Shown here: positions 1 to 11,365 of the stretch, one piece after another | Layout: each line of letters begins with the position of its first letter | How positions within the stretch are numbered: position 1 is the first letter of the stretch | Assembly (NCBI GenBank): GCA_951804985.1 | Contig: OX638130.1 | Location: 117,503,593 to 117,567,592 of the forward strand | Length of the DNA stretch: 64,000 bases | Direction of reading: 5' to 3' | Origin: Dryomyza anilis | Lineage: Eukaryota > Arthropoda > Insecta > Diptera > Dryomyzidae | Program-made: the position numbers and the translations under genes | The notes under the pieces: generated by a model | The model's input: only the letters and a program-made list of their open reading frames with translations | Databases searched by the model: none | Told to the model about the DNA's origin: nothing

Positions 1-2470
1 ATATTATTGACACATTAAACTATTTGGGTGATTTATAGTATTTAATAGTATAAAGTAGTATTAATAGTATAAATCTAATTATTTGCATAGTATTTAACAG
101 TATTAATCTTATTATTTGAAGTTAATTAATATTTTTGTCATATTTGTCAAAAATGTTGCTTTTTTTTTAATAGTATTTAGAAGTAATCAATAGTATTTAC
201 CGTATTAAAAACAATATTACAAATATAAACGTTATATTTTTATCTATAAATTTTATTTCCAAGTGTTTATTATGTTCTTTTGAAACTCATATCAGCAACT
301 GAAAGCATGCATTATTTTACAAGTATATATGAAAAAAATTAAAAGAAAAGAAAGCATTTAATTGTTTTGTACACTCAACAATGCAAACGCTGTAATCGCA
401 AAATATGTATTTTTCAAAAAATTTGAGTCACTATAATTCAGCTAAAATAACACTGAATCGTATTACTGTCCAAGTAATCAATACGTTAAATTCTATTTCA
501 TTTTAGTCATCACTATAACGCATTTGTTTGCTGTTGTTTTTTCAACAATAACTCATATTTGTATGAATTACAAAATTGAGTTTCTTAACCCTTAACAAGG
601 TGATGAAAGAAATATAAAATAAACAATTTAATAATATGTATGTTAACCGCATATGTTTTGTCGTATTTTCAATGTCAAATATTTAGTCATATTTACGCAA
701 GAGTTTTAAAGGTTTGAAATTCTACTTAATCAGAAGCGTAGTAATTCAATGGAGGACTTATAAGACTTATAAGACCTTAACCCAAAATCTGAAATTAAAT
801 AATATTCACTAATTTTTTGTTTTGAATTTTCTAATCAGTCAAATTGAAATTTCAGTTTCACACAACAAAAATAGTTTTGGTCTTTGCAATTATGATAACA
901 GTATAGAATAATAAATTCTTATGGAAGACACATAAACGAACTAAATAATATACGGACATGTTTCAGTTTTTAATGGAAATCTAATATAACTCGATCGAAC
1001 TTGTTTTATGCTATTCAAGAATTCGATTTTTCAATACAAAAAAAAACGTATTTTAATCGAATTCAATTCGTTGAAGTTCTGTAGAACAAATGAATTTAGA
1101 TTTACTGTTGTCAAATATTTAAAATTCGTTCGAAATTGAATTTCAGAATACGCCAAATTGTTTGACACAACGACTCAATAGGCGAGAGGTCTATTTAAGG
1201 CAATCTTATTTTTACCAGTGACTGGTAAAAAGTAGCGTCTATAAAAAAAAAACTTTCAGAAGGTGGAAATGATGAACAAATGCATGAATAATGCAGAAAC
1301 AAGACATATTCTGGAAACATTCGTCTTTTTAAAATGCACAAAATACTTTTTTTATTTTATTATGCAAAAAATGAATAAATCTTGTTTTAGAATAAAGAAT
1401 CTTTTTGTGTATTTATAATTTAATCTTATTGAAAAAGTTTCCAGAGGAACATACAATTTTAAAATTATAAATTATGTTATTCTTACCATGGCCCGTTTGG
1501 TGTAAATACAAAATTAAAGTTTCCATGACTGTACTATACGTAAACCTTTCCTCAAAAGTCCTAAAAAATAAACATATTTTTTCTTTAAACATAATTGAAG
1601 AAGCGTATCTTCATCGATTACAGTTTCCCCCAGTTGTTTTTAATTTATGTCGTTTATTAGGTCATCGTGCGAGATCAGCGATGTAATAATTTTTCTTTTT
1701 ATTTAGAGATTTTGTTCCAATGACTTCAAGGTCAAAGAAATATATAGAATATTAAACCGAAAACAAAAGAGCTACTAATTATACATTTTTTTTTCTTTCT
1801 TTTTCATTTTTGAAAAAATAATAAATCATAATTAAAACAACAAAAAACGTATATAATATGTAATTAGTAGACGCGTATTATAAAATAGAAAAAAAAAAAA
1901 CATGGGAAAAACAACAACATTAAAGTGTGAGGCAATAATAACTTACTTAATAATGCTGCCAGCCAACGAAAGCGAAGTTGCAACAAATTGTTCAACTCTT
2001 TGAAAATAACTTTGTTTAACCGTTTAACTTTTGACTTTTGAACAAGTTTTTTTTTAAAACAACAGCTGTTTTTCGGACGACACTCACTTTTGTAACATTA
2101 GCTCACGTTCTGCACTATAGGCACTAAACATGTCTAACTCTGACTCAGCAAATCACAAAAAATTATATATAATATATTTTTCTATATATTTAAATGCGTG
2201 ATTAACACGTACTTCCATCAATTAAACACGACAAATTAATTGTTTCAAGTCTGTTCGAATACTAAACGTTGAAATTGTTCGACACCCCGAGTATAATTAG
2301 CAGCTGCGAATGACTGGCGAGGAGTTTCAGTTTCAGTTATCGTTTTGTTTCGGTTTCGAATTATGAGTCTCTACTAAAAACAAAATTCAAGTAACGTTCG
2401 TTGCGATATGATGTTATGACTGACTGGTTGAATATTTAGCGACACTTTGTTGAGCCAGTGTTTTGGGTTT
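1..2470. other. AT-rich intergenic DNA, no gene seen
   Basis: No reading frame here shows a recognisable domain or coding character. The sequence is dominated by A/T runs and short local repeats such as TAGTATTTAATAGTAT near the left edge. A small perfect palindrome (TTTTTACCAGTGACTGGTAAAAA) lies near 1212-1234. The stretch 2090-2470 is less AT-rich and could hold a promoter, but nothing proves it. Confidence 0.6.
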
Positions 2471-3046
2471 GTAATTTTGTGGAATTTCACAGTGGAATAA
2501 AATTGAGGCCAAAATATAGTCGACAAATTATTTGATATTTATGAGGAAGATTTTGTTTTTATAAAACGGGGTGGAATCAGTTAAGAAACTGTCATTTTTA
2601 TTATTTTTACAAAGTTATATATTTTGGGGTATTTTGCAAAACATTTTCTCGAACAATTTTTTCGCGAAGAATATTTTCTTAAGCCCATTCTTTGACGTTT
2701 AATTCATTCCCGGACAATTCTTTCCCAAGATAATTATTTTTCAAACAATCTGATGATTTTTCACGCTCAATTTTTTATCGAGTTAATACTTTCTAGAGCC
2801 AATTTTTCGCCAGACGAATCGTCCGTGAACGAACTTTATCGGGACAAAATTGTTTACAGAAAAATTATAAAGAATTAATTGTCAGGGAAAGAATTATCGA
2901 TATGAAATAGTCCGACCACACTGAATTTTGGTCTGTTAAAATTTTGGAAACCATAAATCGATCAGAATAAATAATAGTTTGTAAAATTTACCAGTACCAG
3001 AACTGAATATTATTATTATATTTAATAATTATTACTATAATAATCG

Positions 3047-3358
3047 TAGCCGCGGTAGCTCAGTGGTTAGTGCGTTGGACTGCGAGCCGAAAGGTCCCCG
3101 GTTCAAGCCTGTACTGGGGCTAACAACATCTTTTCATGGAAACATTTTTCTATACCGCGCTACCTCTCGGCAGTAAATGGCAAACCTACGAGAGTAAAAC
3201 ATTGCCTATGAAAAGCTCTCAATTGCCGTTCGGATTCGGCAATAAACTGTAGGTCCCACCACTTTGAGTATAAAATATAACACGCACAGCTCAAAATGGT
3301 GAGAGAGCTCGGCCTAAGTTCTTATAGGACTGTAGTGCCAAACTATTATTATTATTAT
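3047..3358 (+). repeat. tRNA-derived SINE, most complete copy
   Basis: The head resembles a tRNA gene with RNA polymerase III internal promoter boxes: an A box TAGCTCAGTGG at 3056-3066 and a B box GGTTCAAGCCT at 3100-3110, 34 bases apart. A tRNA-unrelated body of about 200 bp follows and ends in GACTGTAGTGCCAAACT plus an ATT-repeat tail. The same body recurs at 40976-41242 (-), 42640-42705 (+), 42880-43077 (-) and 49722-49862 (+), which identifies it as a retroposed SINE and not a tRNA gene. The anticodon stem pairs badly, so I do not assign the parental tRNA. Mobilisation would need a LINE partner, and none can be named from this window. Confidence 0.85.
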
Positions 3359-3394
3359 AATAAATGGATACTATAAAAATCAAAGAAATTATAT

Positions 3395-3595
3395 CAAGGA
3401 TAAGAGATATAAGTAAAAAAATGGAATCTTTGGATTTGAACATAGTAAAAATTTACTCTATTAGGGAAGAACTATGATCACGAACTGATCATGTTGGTCT
3501 TGTAACTGGTCGGATTGAAAAGTAGATTCTTACATCAGCAGGACCTGTGAGGAAAAGACGGAGACACTTGAACTTGAAAATGCTACTTGTGTCAC
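3395..3595 (+). repeat. Interspersed repeat, copy 1
   Basis: This segment matches 6825-7015 closely along about 190 bp. Shared stretches include GGTCTTGTAACTGGTCGG, CCTATTAGGGAAGA-like and GAGACACTTGAAC sequences. It does not encode a recognisable protein. It is probably part of a non-autonomous transposon. The second copy lies inside the ACGG-rich array at 6.56-7.58 kb, so one of the two was carried by or inserted into that array. Confidence 0.65.
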
Positions 3596-3659
3596 TGCCG
3601 GGGTTTCTACTAAGAATTACCCGCTCAAAAATTGGTTAAGGTTAGCCTTATTATGCATC

Positions 3660-4315
3660 TGTCCGTGATCAGAATACGATAAGGCATCCCTACTAAAGGC
3701 AACCTGAAATGATCCAAATCAGGGTCGACTAGGGTAATCCTAATTTCAAATCCACGTAAGGCAACCTGATCCATTCTTCATAAAAAAAAATCTTGATCTA
3801 AAAATTATTTAATGGAACCTGTTGTGACACTTATAAAAAACATTGTATTGGATAACATTGGATTGGATATCATATAATTATAATAATATCGAGATGTTAT
3901 TAAACACTTTTTATAATAAAATTTGGTAGCAAAATTGTTCTATTAAAATAAAAATAATAAATAAATATTAAACTTAAATGCAAAAGAGTTTCAAATTCGC
4001 AACATTTTTAAAAATTTTCTTAATCGTTGATTTTTTTTGTCATTGCAAAAAAAAAAGTGAGACAACTTAGTTTACAAATCTATTTTGAGAGGGCTCGAAT
4101 TTGCAATTTCAGAAGAATTTTAATGTACATCGAATGTTATATAGAAGGTTAGGATAAGAAGAAGATCAGAAAGACGGATCAGGCAACCTGATCAGCATAG
4201 GAACTTCGAATATCTTCACGTTTTGAATCAGGCACTGATGAAAAAAAAGCGCTGATCATTGCCTGATTTGAAATCATGCTGCCTGATCAGACAATGATTG
4301 AATCCTGAACAAAGC
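3660..4315 (+). repeat. TGATCAGG-rich interspersed element, copy 1
   Basis: The segment is matched in opposite orientation at about 28015-28610, with the same order of landmarks: GAATACGATAA, CATCCCTAC(T/C)AAAGG, the AGGGTCGACTA block, an AT-rich centre, and an end rich in CCTGATCAGG and AGGCA(A/C)TGAT words. Both copies are about 600-650 bp and non-coding. The many short TGATCAG palindromes suggest a structured non-autonomous element. The superfamily is not recognised. Confidence 0.65.
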
Positions 4316-4427
4316 TCCCCTTATTTCATTTCAAAACTAAAAAACTTCGTCAAAGCGACGAAATTTCTAACCGACTTTTAAGTAACAATACTCTCGCCTA
4401 TTTGCATTAGCTACAACATATCGTAAC

Positions 4428-4735
4428 CAGGCCATGTATTCTCTCATTCTACTCGGGCATAGAACCAAGACCACCCCTTCATTATTCATTCGGTTCTCAA
4501 TAGAACCACGCATTACATAGAGAAATCGTTTTTCGGTCGTACGATTCGTTTGTGGAATAATCTCCCTGCGTTTGTTTTCCCAGACATTTTTGATATTGGC
4601 AAATTGAAAACCAACAACGGCCGACACTACTCCATCTACCATCCATCCCTATAATCTATCATCCATTCATATTATCAACAGAGAGTATTGCATAAATAGG
4701 GTAATCCCTTGAACATTGGTTAATTTGTAAATTTG
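4428..4735 (+). mobile_element. 3' end of a non-LTR retrotransposon
   Basis: Plus-strand translation from about 4490 gives the C-terminal motif FFGRTIRLWNNLPAFVFPD followed by FDIGKLKTN, a typical end of non-LTR retrotransposon reverse transcriptase ORFs. A related 3' end lies at 20640-21100, sharing ACGATTCGTTTGTGGAATAAT-like sequence and the 3' UTR. The copy is 5'-truncated, as is usual for LINE insertions. The open frame on the opposite strand here is only a shadow. Confidence 0.7.
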
Positions 4736-4965
4736 TATTGATCATTCCCGATCATTTCCCTAGAACAATTTCTACTAGGGTAGGTCGAACAGGAAAATGT
4801 TTAATTATGTAAAATCATATTTTAAATTATAAATAAATAGATACTCAGTGTACATTAAATGTGCACAATAAAATCTCAAACACCGTGCACAATTATGAGT
4901 TATTTTTCAATGAATGTTATGCAGATAACTGGTTGATTATTGCTGAGAAAAAATAGTTTGTCTGC

Positions 4966-5312
4966 CGACAGCAGCTTTCGGAAGCTGCCTTCATATTCCT
5001 ATAACCTGTCTATAGGCTGCCGTCTGCAGTATTGTTCTAGGGCAGACAACAGGCTGATTTTGCTACAAACTCCGTCTATGACTGCCGTAAATTTGCCGAA
5101 TGGCTGCCGTCTGCCGTACTGTTCTAGGGCAGACAACAGGCTGGTTTTGCTACATGACTGCCGAAAACCTGCCTATAGGTGGCCGTTTGCCGTTTTGTTC
5201 TGGGGGCAGACAACAGGCAGGTTTCGAGCATTGCGTAGCAGGCTTCATTAAATACGAAACTGTCTTCACCTTCTATAACCTGCCTATAGGCTGCTGTTTG
5301 CCTTTTTGAGTT
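4966..5312 (+). repeat. GC-richer tandem repeat, three units and a partial one
   Basis: Units start near 5015, 5102 and 5179, with a partial unit near 5289. Each carries CCTATAGG, then GGCTGCCGTCTGC, then GTTCTAGGGCAGACAACAGGC. Spacing is irregular (about 87, 77 and 110 bp). The array sits between two short sequences resembling CCCTA(G/T)AA(C/T)AATTTC(T/C)ACTAG near 4760 and 5380, so it may be the core of a transposon. The overlapping open frames on both strands reflect the repeat and do not indicate a protein. Confidence 0.7.
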
Positions 5313-5429
5313 AATCATAGGGATCTTGTAACAACTTATTGCACGCAGAAAATTCAATAATCAGTTCCCAATCATGGCCCTATAATAATTTCCACTAGAA
5401 GTGTTAAACAGAACTGTTTAAAGTATTGA

Positions 5430-6540
5430 AAAAACAAAACTAAAATACATTTTTTACAAATGCTAAACATTTTTATTTTTTCATCGCAACAGCCCCGAAG
5501 TGACTAGAATTCAAGACAATAATATTGTAAATCATACCACAATGATACAAAGTTTGAGCAATAAATATTATTCTTGGCACAATATGATAAGAGATTTATT
5601 AATAGACCAAAAAATTATAAATGTTAAATACCAAATTCCGTCCACTGTTCAATATAGGCGCCAGCACTCTCTCAGTCGTGACTTGGTTCTTACGATCACA
5701 GCCACTGTACGACTCACAAAAAAAAAAACTACGAGTAATTATGTCATGCTCTCACAACGAACGAACGTACGAACCAACCAACCACCCACCGACCCGTCTG
5801 TCACACCCGCTACAAACCTAGCGAAAGAGCGAACTATGATGAACATCTGCGTGTGAGAATTTTAAATGTTCAAGCGACCGAACGACCGCCCGAGAGCGTA
5901 TAGTACTAGGTACTATATGCATAGTTTTGAACACCTAGTATATATTATCATCATCATGTACTATATGACTAATGCCACAACTATGTGTTTCTGTTTGTGG
6001 TTGTTGGTTTTATTGTTTTCGTCTACTTCTTCTTTTTTTTACTCTTTTGTCTTCGCTACCACTGAATGAGATGCGCATTCTACGCAAAAACAAAGAGCTT
6101 CCCGTAACAAAATAACGTGCTTTGCGCTGACAAAAAAATTGAATTTGAAAAGAAAGAAGATAAAAAAACAACAAATTCCACGCTCTTCGAGTCACAACTG
6201 AAGATACGCACGCATGCGTAAATTTTATTGTATTTTTTAGTTTTGTTTTTATTTTTATTTTTTTGTTTTAATTTTTTTTTAATTTTCTGAATTTTTTTTT
6301 CTGTGTTACAGAGTTAACACTCTAACTCGGTAGTCATTTGCATTACTAAATATTTTTAGCAAATTAGTTTGGTTTTGTTACATTTCATTCTTATGCTATC
6401 AAAATTGAGTACGAAATTTAAATATTTTCTTTTTTGATTATATTAAATGTTCTTTTATATATTAAAAATTAATAAAATTAATTCGTGAAATTAATAAGTG
6501 ATAAGAATTGTAACCAAAAGAGAGTTTTTTTTAAATTTAC
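5430..6540. other. Intergenic, low-complexity island
   Basis: Contains stretches of ACGAACGAACG and CCACCCACCGACC type, then T-rich runs at 6230-6300. Several short overlapping frames exist, but none has domain-like composition. It may include a promoter or untranslated exon of a distant gene; the sequence alone does not decide this. Confidence 0.4.
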
Positions 6541-6559
6541 ATCGCCAATCATCCAAAGA

Positions 6560-7585
6560 AACATTTATACGGAGCCTACGACAGATGGAATCACAATAAC
6601 GTCGTTGGCGGCATATTTACGGGGCAAGTTTAAGTCATAGAATACGAAACGTTTAGGTACCGTCAAATCGGATGACTCTGTATGCTTTCCGTTTTGTTCC
6701 ATATTTCGGACTCACTCCGTATTTTTTGTTAGAATGACGATCCGTTAACGGACCGTCAATAATTAATCTCAAAGTACTACCTCCGTATTTTGTCAAAAAT
6801 GACGGTCCGTCATTACATCAAAGATAAGTGATATAAATAAAAAATGAAATCTTTGGATTGGACTTATAAAAATTTACCCTATTAGGGAAGACCTATGATC
6901 ACGAACAGATCACGAACAGATCACGTTGGTCTTGTAACTGGTCGGATTGAAAAATCGATTATTACATCTGCAGGACTTGTGAGGAAGAGGCAGAGACACT
7001 TGAACCGTAAAATCGAACAAGTCCGTATGCTTTCCGTTTTGTTCCGTATTTCCAACGTAGTGTCAACGGACTCACTCCGTATTTTTGTTAGAACGGCGAT
7101 ATGTTAATGGACCGTCATCACGTAATCTCAAAGTACTCACTCCGTATTTTGTCAAGAATATGGAGTCTACGACACACATGCAATCACAATACCGTTGTTA
7201 ACGGCATATTTACAGAGCATTGGGCAAGTACCCATCATAGCATACGAAACGTTTACGTACCGTCAAATTGGACGACTTCGTATGCTTTTCGTTTTGTTCC
7301 GTATTATGAAACGTAGTCTCAACGGACTCACTCCGTATTTTTGTTAAGGCGATACGTTAACGGACCGTCATCACGTAATCTCAAAGTAATTACTCCGTAC
7401 TTTGTCAAGAATGACAATCCGTCAACGGACCGTCAAAACGTACTCTCATCTGATTCGAAATACGTTTCGATGTTCCTCTTAATCCGTTTACTGGACATTT
7501 TTCATATCAAAAACGAAATGTTTACGGAATCGTAATACTTATTGCTGTTATGTATACAGCACTGTTAACGGACCGTTTTCAAGTT
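6560..7585 (+). repeat. ACGG/CCGT-rich degenerate tandem array
   Basis: A block containing CTCACTCCGTATTTTTGTTAGAA, GTTAACGGACCGTCA and TCTCAAAGTA(C/A)T is repeated at least three times; the CTCACTCCGT landmark occurs at 6711, 7071 and 7326. The first interval is longer and contains the separate repeat at 6825-7015. The word ACGGACCGT and its variants recur throughout and form many small hairpins. A looser relative lies at 26130-26440. No protein is supported. Confidence 0.7.
6825..7015 (+). repeat. Interspersed repeat, copy 2, inside the ACGG array
   Basis: Close match to 3395-3595 in the same orientation. The copy carries a short local duplication of ATCACGAACAG. Its position inside one array unit explains why that unit is longer than the next. 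Confidence 0.6.
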
Positions 7586-7744
7586 GAAATAAATATTTCA
7601 TTAATAGTTTAATTTTTCATTAAAAATTTAGTTATATAACTCAAAATTAATTTTTTTATAAGAAATTCCAGTTTTCATTAAAAATTAAATTTTTATCACA
7701 AAAAAAAATTTTTTTTGAATTAAAAAATAAATTTTAAACTATAA

Positions 7745-8100
7745 TTCAAATTTTCACTAAAATTCAAATTTTCACTAAAAATCAAATTTTCACTAAAAAT
7801 TCAAATTTTCACTAAAAATTCAAATTTTCACTAAAAATTCAAATTTTCACAAAAAATTCAAATTTTCACAAAAAATTCAAATTTTCACAAAAAATTCAAA
7901 TTTTCACAAAAAATTCAAATTTTCACAAAAAAATCAAATTTTCACTAAAAATTCAAATTTTCACACAAAATTCAAATTTTCACAAAAAAATTCAAATTAT
8001 CACTAAAAATTCAAATTTTCACTAAAAATTCAAATTTTCACTAAAAATTTAATTTTAAACTAAAAATTTAATTTTAAACTAAAAATTATACTAAATTCTT
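7745..8100 (+). repeat. 19-bp minisatellite
   Basis: An uninterrupted head-to-tail array of the unit TTCACTAAAAATTCAAATT, with CACAAAAAA variants in the centre, about sixteen units long. Units at the right end decay to AATTTAATTTTAAAC. No spacer-repeat architecture is present, and the unit is far too short and regular for a CRISPR. Unequal crossing over or replication slippage explains it. Confidence 0.9.
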
Positions 8101-8235
8101 TTCACTAAAAATACCATTTTTACTAACAATTATTCCAAACTTCGTAAGTCTAAAACTCTAAATCAAATATTTTAGGGTCACCTATTGCATAAAAAGGTAC
8201 TCTTTTTAGTCACCTTCGTCTAGAACTGGTAAAAC

Positions 8236-8410
8236 ATATCGTCGTTGTAGAACGAAAAGTCACCAAATACATTTACAAAATGCCAAATATTAATTTACAA
8301 AAATCTTAATATATCTGCCAGTTTTTAATCGATGATCTCAATTTTTTTACCACATGATAAGAAAATGTAAATCTATCAAGTGCTACAACGGAAGATATTT
8401 AAAAAATTTC
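8236..8410 (+). mobile_element. ATATCGTCGT MITE, right-truncated copy
   Basis: Begins with the intact left terminal inverted repeat ATATCGTCGTTGTAGAACG followed by AAAAGTCACCAAATAC, and continues with the family's internal sequence (TTTTAATCGATGATCTCAA). The right terminal repeat is not found, so this copy is truncated or rearranged. Confidence 0.75.
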
Positions 8411-8479
8411 GTTTGGTTCGTTTACATTTTTTTTTGCTTTATATGATTTACACGTTGGCAACATAAAAACATCTCTTAG

Positions 8480-9720
8480 TTTTCATTTATAAATGAATTT
8501 ACTATATTTAAGCATTTTGAAAACGAATTTTCGAAAAATCGTTGTCACTAAAATTTTGCTATTCCTCCCATTTTTCACGCCAATCAAGCAATTCAATCCA
8601 TTACTCTTGCCGCATGCTGTAAACTCTGGTGTGATGAAAACCTACCTCCGCCAACCACAACATCGTCGACACTGCTGCTGCCACGATCGAGTGGACGCTG
8701 CGATTTGCGATTCTTCAAGCGTAGACGCAGCTCTGTTTTTAGAACTCTCATCGTTGAACGGGCGCCTATTGTCTTCTATTGGTTTTAAATTCAATTTGTA
8801 GTTGTTGTTTTTTTTTCTTTTTGTACTTTTTGTTGTTGTTTTTAATTAATACGCAATTTAATAGTATGTAATTGTAATTGAAATTCAATTAAGCAACAGT
8901 CGACGATTGACGATTGTTTTCTATAATTTTTTTTTATTTTATTTTACGTTTGCAGTCAATCGTTTGAAGCTGCTCGGTTTCACCAGCACTATGCGATCTT
9001 CAATATTTTCTATCTATCGATCAATCGACAAACAGACCGACCGACCGTTCAACCCCACCACCGGCACTTTTTTTCAATTCAATTCAACCGCATCGAAAGT
9101 ATAAACGTATGAAGGAACGAACGATCGAATGAACGAAAGACGATCGTACAAACTCCAACGCCGCATGCGATTTGTTGTTCGTGCAGCACCACATTAACTA
9201 TTTGCAATTATTATTAGCTATAAATAATTTATTGCAAAATAATAAATGTTTGAAATTTTTCAATGATTTTTTGCTAAATTTATCGTGTTCGACATTCGAC
9301 GGCAACGGCGACGCGCGTATCTGTTATTTTCAACCAACCGACTGAAGATGGCGCGATTAACTAACTAAACAAATCATTATTGCTATTGCTGCTGCTACCT
9401 ACTACCTCGCGCAAAATACAAAAAATAAAAAATAAAAACGTTGCAAATTGCTCCGACTTACTCTCTCATTTGCCGCTTATCATATGCGAAATAATAAATT
9501 TAAATATAAATTTCATTTTCCCCCAACAATTTATTGTTGTTGCGATTGTTCGTTCTATTATCAAAAAGCAGAGGAGCAACAGCAACAATCGACGATATCA
9601 CCGGCAGACTAGCAACAACAAAAACAACTATACCAAATAATATAAAAATCAACAACAACAACAATAAAATATACTACGTACTATGTTAAAACGTAAAAGA
9701 CAAAATTTATAATAGTGCGA
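8480..9720. other. Intergenic low-complexity island
   Basis: CAA/TTG, CTG and CGA-rich simple sequence on an otherwise AT-rich background, including GATCGA-rich words around 9020-9160. Base composition resembles fly promoters and 5' untranslated exons. No frame carries a recognisable domain. Confidence 0.35.
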
Positions 9721-9819
9721 TTTATTAAGGTGACCAGTTGAGTATTAAATGGAAAAAATGCAATGCAAAATTCAGATTTAACATTTTTAGACATACAAAA
9801 ATTATTCCCTGATTATAAT

Positions 9820-10335
9820 CAGGTACTGAAAGCACCGGGATCGGAATCGGTACCGTTATTAAAAATGTGAGGAACCGGAACCGATATTTAAAGATTCTTG
9901 AAGCCAGAACCGGAACCGATATTCCAAAGAGTTTTAGTTTCTGTCAGACACCATAAAGTACCGACATCGGAACCGTTTCTACTTTTGGAACCGGAATTGG
10001 AGCCGTTATTTAAAAAAATGTGTGGAACGAGAATCGAAATCGTTATAATTTTTTTAATCTTTTTTTAGTTGGAATCGGAACCGCTATTTAAAGAATCTAG
10101 GCACCAAAAACGGAACCGATATTCCAAAGGGTTTGAGTTCCTGTCAGAGACCGTAAAGGACCGGCATCGGAACCGTTTCTACTTTTGGAACCGGAATTGG
10201 AACCGTTATTAGAGAATGTGTGGAACCAGAATCGAAACCGTTATAATTTTTTTAATCTTTTTTTAGTTGGAACCGGAACCGCTATTTTAGAAATCTTGGA
10301 ACCAGAACCGATGTTCTAAAGGGTTTTAGTCTTTA
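9820..10335 (+). repeat. GGAACCGGAACCG tandem repeat, about 200-bp period
   Basis: Words of the form GGAACCGGAACCG(A/C)TATT recur many times. At a larger scale, a unit of about 200 bp containing GACC(A/G)TAAAG(T/G)ACCG, GGAACCGTTTCTACTTTTGG and TTTTTTTAATC is repeated (landmarks at 9951 and 10151). It is non-coding on both strands because of scattered stops. An A/T tract follows at 10335-10450. Confidence 0.8.
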
Positions 10336-10711
10336 ATTATAATTAAAAAAGAAAGAAAAAAACAAAAAATAAAAAAATATATAATAAAAAAATAATAAAA
10401 AATTAATAAAAAAAATAATAATAAAAAGTAATAAAAAAAAACAAAATTAAATTCTTAAAAAATCTGTAACTTTTACTCGAAAAATTAAATGTTGACCAGT
10501 AAATATATTGTTACGAAAAGAGGTAATTTGCTCCACTGTGCCATTTAATAAGAGTAAATGAGATGCAAGACAATTCAGCGTACGAAGCAAAATGTTGGAA
10601 GATCATTCAGCGCACTGAGGCAATGTGCGAGAAAAAGATAGAAGATCAGCGCATTAAAATACATAAGTGCAAATGAGATGCCAATTGCATGCGTCATTCA
10701 CAAAACGAGTA

Positions 10712-10744
10712 GAAGGTTCTCGAAACATGTCGAAGCTTCTCGAA
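10712..10744 (+). promoter_or_regulatory. Two heat shock element-like motifs in the LTR
   Basis: GAAGGTTCTCGAA (10712-10724) and GAAGCTTCTCGAA (10732-10744) each fit the nGAAnnTTCnnGAAn consensus for HSF trimers perfectly. They are exactly 20 bp apart and lie 24-56 bp upstream of the TATA box at 10768. Spacing and position suit a heat-inducible promoter. Binding is inferred, not shown. Confidence 0.6.
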
Positions 10745-10767
10745 ACGTGTCCAACTGATGCATGCAG

Positions 10768-10775
10768 TATATAAG
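10768..10775 (+). promoter_or_regulatory. LTR TATA box
   Basis: TATATAAG lies about 30 bases upstream of TCAGT at 10801-10805, the correct distance for an RNA polymerase II start. This would place the U3/R boundary of the LTR near 10803. Confidence 0.65.
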
Positions 10776-11365
10776 GGCGCCGCATCTGAGGCACAGCACT
10801 TCAGTAGTAATTGGAAAGTGGTCGAGTGCATCTCGTGTGTGATCAATTTAAATAGTGGACATGCAGCAGTTAGAATTTTTTATTAGCAAAGTTGTTTATT
10901 AAAGTGAATTAATAATGTTAATTGCTATAATTTAAACCAAATAGAAGAGTGTTTTTATTTTGTACACAATCCAGAGATACGAACTTGCAGGACAGTTTTC
11001 CGAGACTGAATTTTCGTAACAATATGAATGTCAAAATTTTGTTATGCTAAAATTGTCTATCATTTGGCACTGCATGATCAACATAAAGTTACAACATAAA
11101 GACACAGTGCCTAAGAAACTATTAAAATATTCACATTTAATCCAATCGTGAACAAAATATTCCGTCGGTATTTTTACGTTCGAAAATATTTAAAATTAAA
11201 ATTTAATACAACATATTTTTGAACGAATATTGATGAATATTATAATTTACAAAAGGTCTATATTTAAAAATGTTAAACAAAATAATATCTGTGGCAATAT
11301 GAAATAACAGCATAACTCGAGATATGTTCAAATTGAGTTAATAATAATAAATAAAGTTAATAATA

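Larger units (their letters stand above)
10509..11021 (+). mobile_element. Solo LTR, Ty3/gypsy-like
   Basis: The element starts TGTTACGAAAAG and ends CTTTTCGTAACA-like (TTTTCGTAACA), giving TG...CA termini within inverted ends. It is flanked by a 4-bp direct repeat ATAT at 10505-10508 and 11022-11025. A TATA box lies at 10768-10775, with TCAGT, an arthropod initiator match, at 10801. ATTAAA near 10898 could serve polyadenylation. No internal retroviral-like ORFs flank it, so it is a solo LTR of 513 bp, the usual product of LTR-LTR recombination. An ATAT target duplication is typical of several insect gypsy-group elements. Confidence 0.85.

Noticed and set aside
1212..1234. Perfect 23-bp palindrome as a regulatory operator
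   Set aside because: Single occurrence with no gene nearby; short palindromes are expected in AT-rich DNA of this length.
3047..3122. A functional tRNA gene
   Set aside because: A and B boxes are present, but the anticodon stem is poorly paired, and the sequence continues into a body repeated elsewhere; it is the head of a SINE.
4940..5357. Overlapping Cys/Arg-rich open frames on both strands
   Set aside because: They follow the tandem repeat in all frames and share no coding bias or domain.
7745..8100. CRISPR-like array
   Set aside because: Units are 19 bp, contiguous and without spacers, in a eukaryotic genome; it is a minisatellite.
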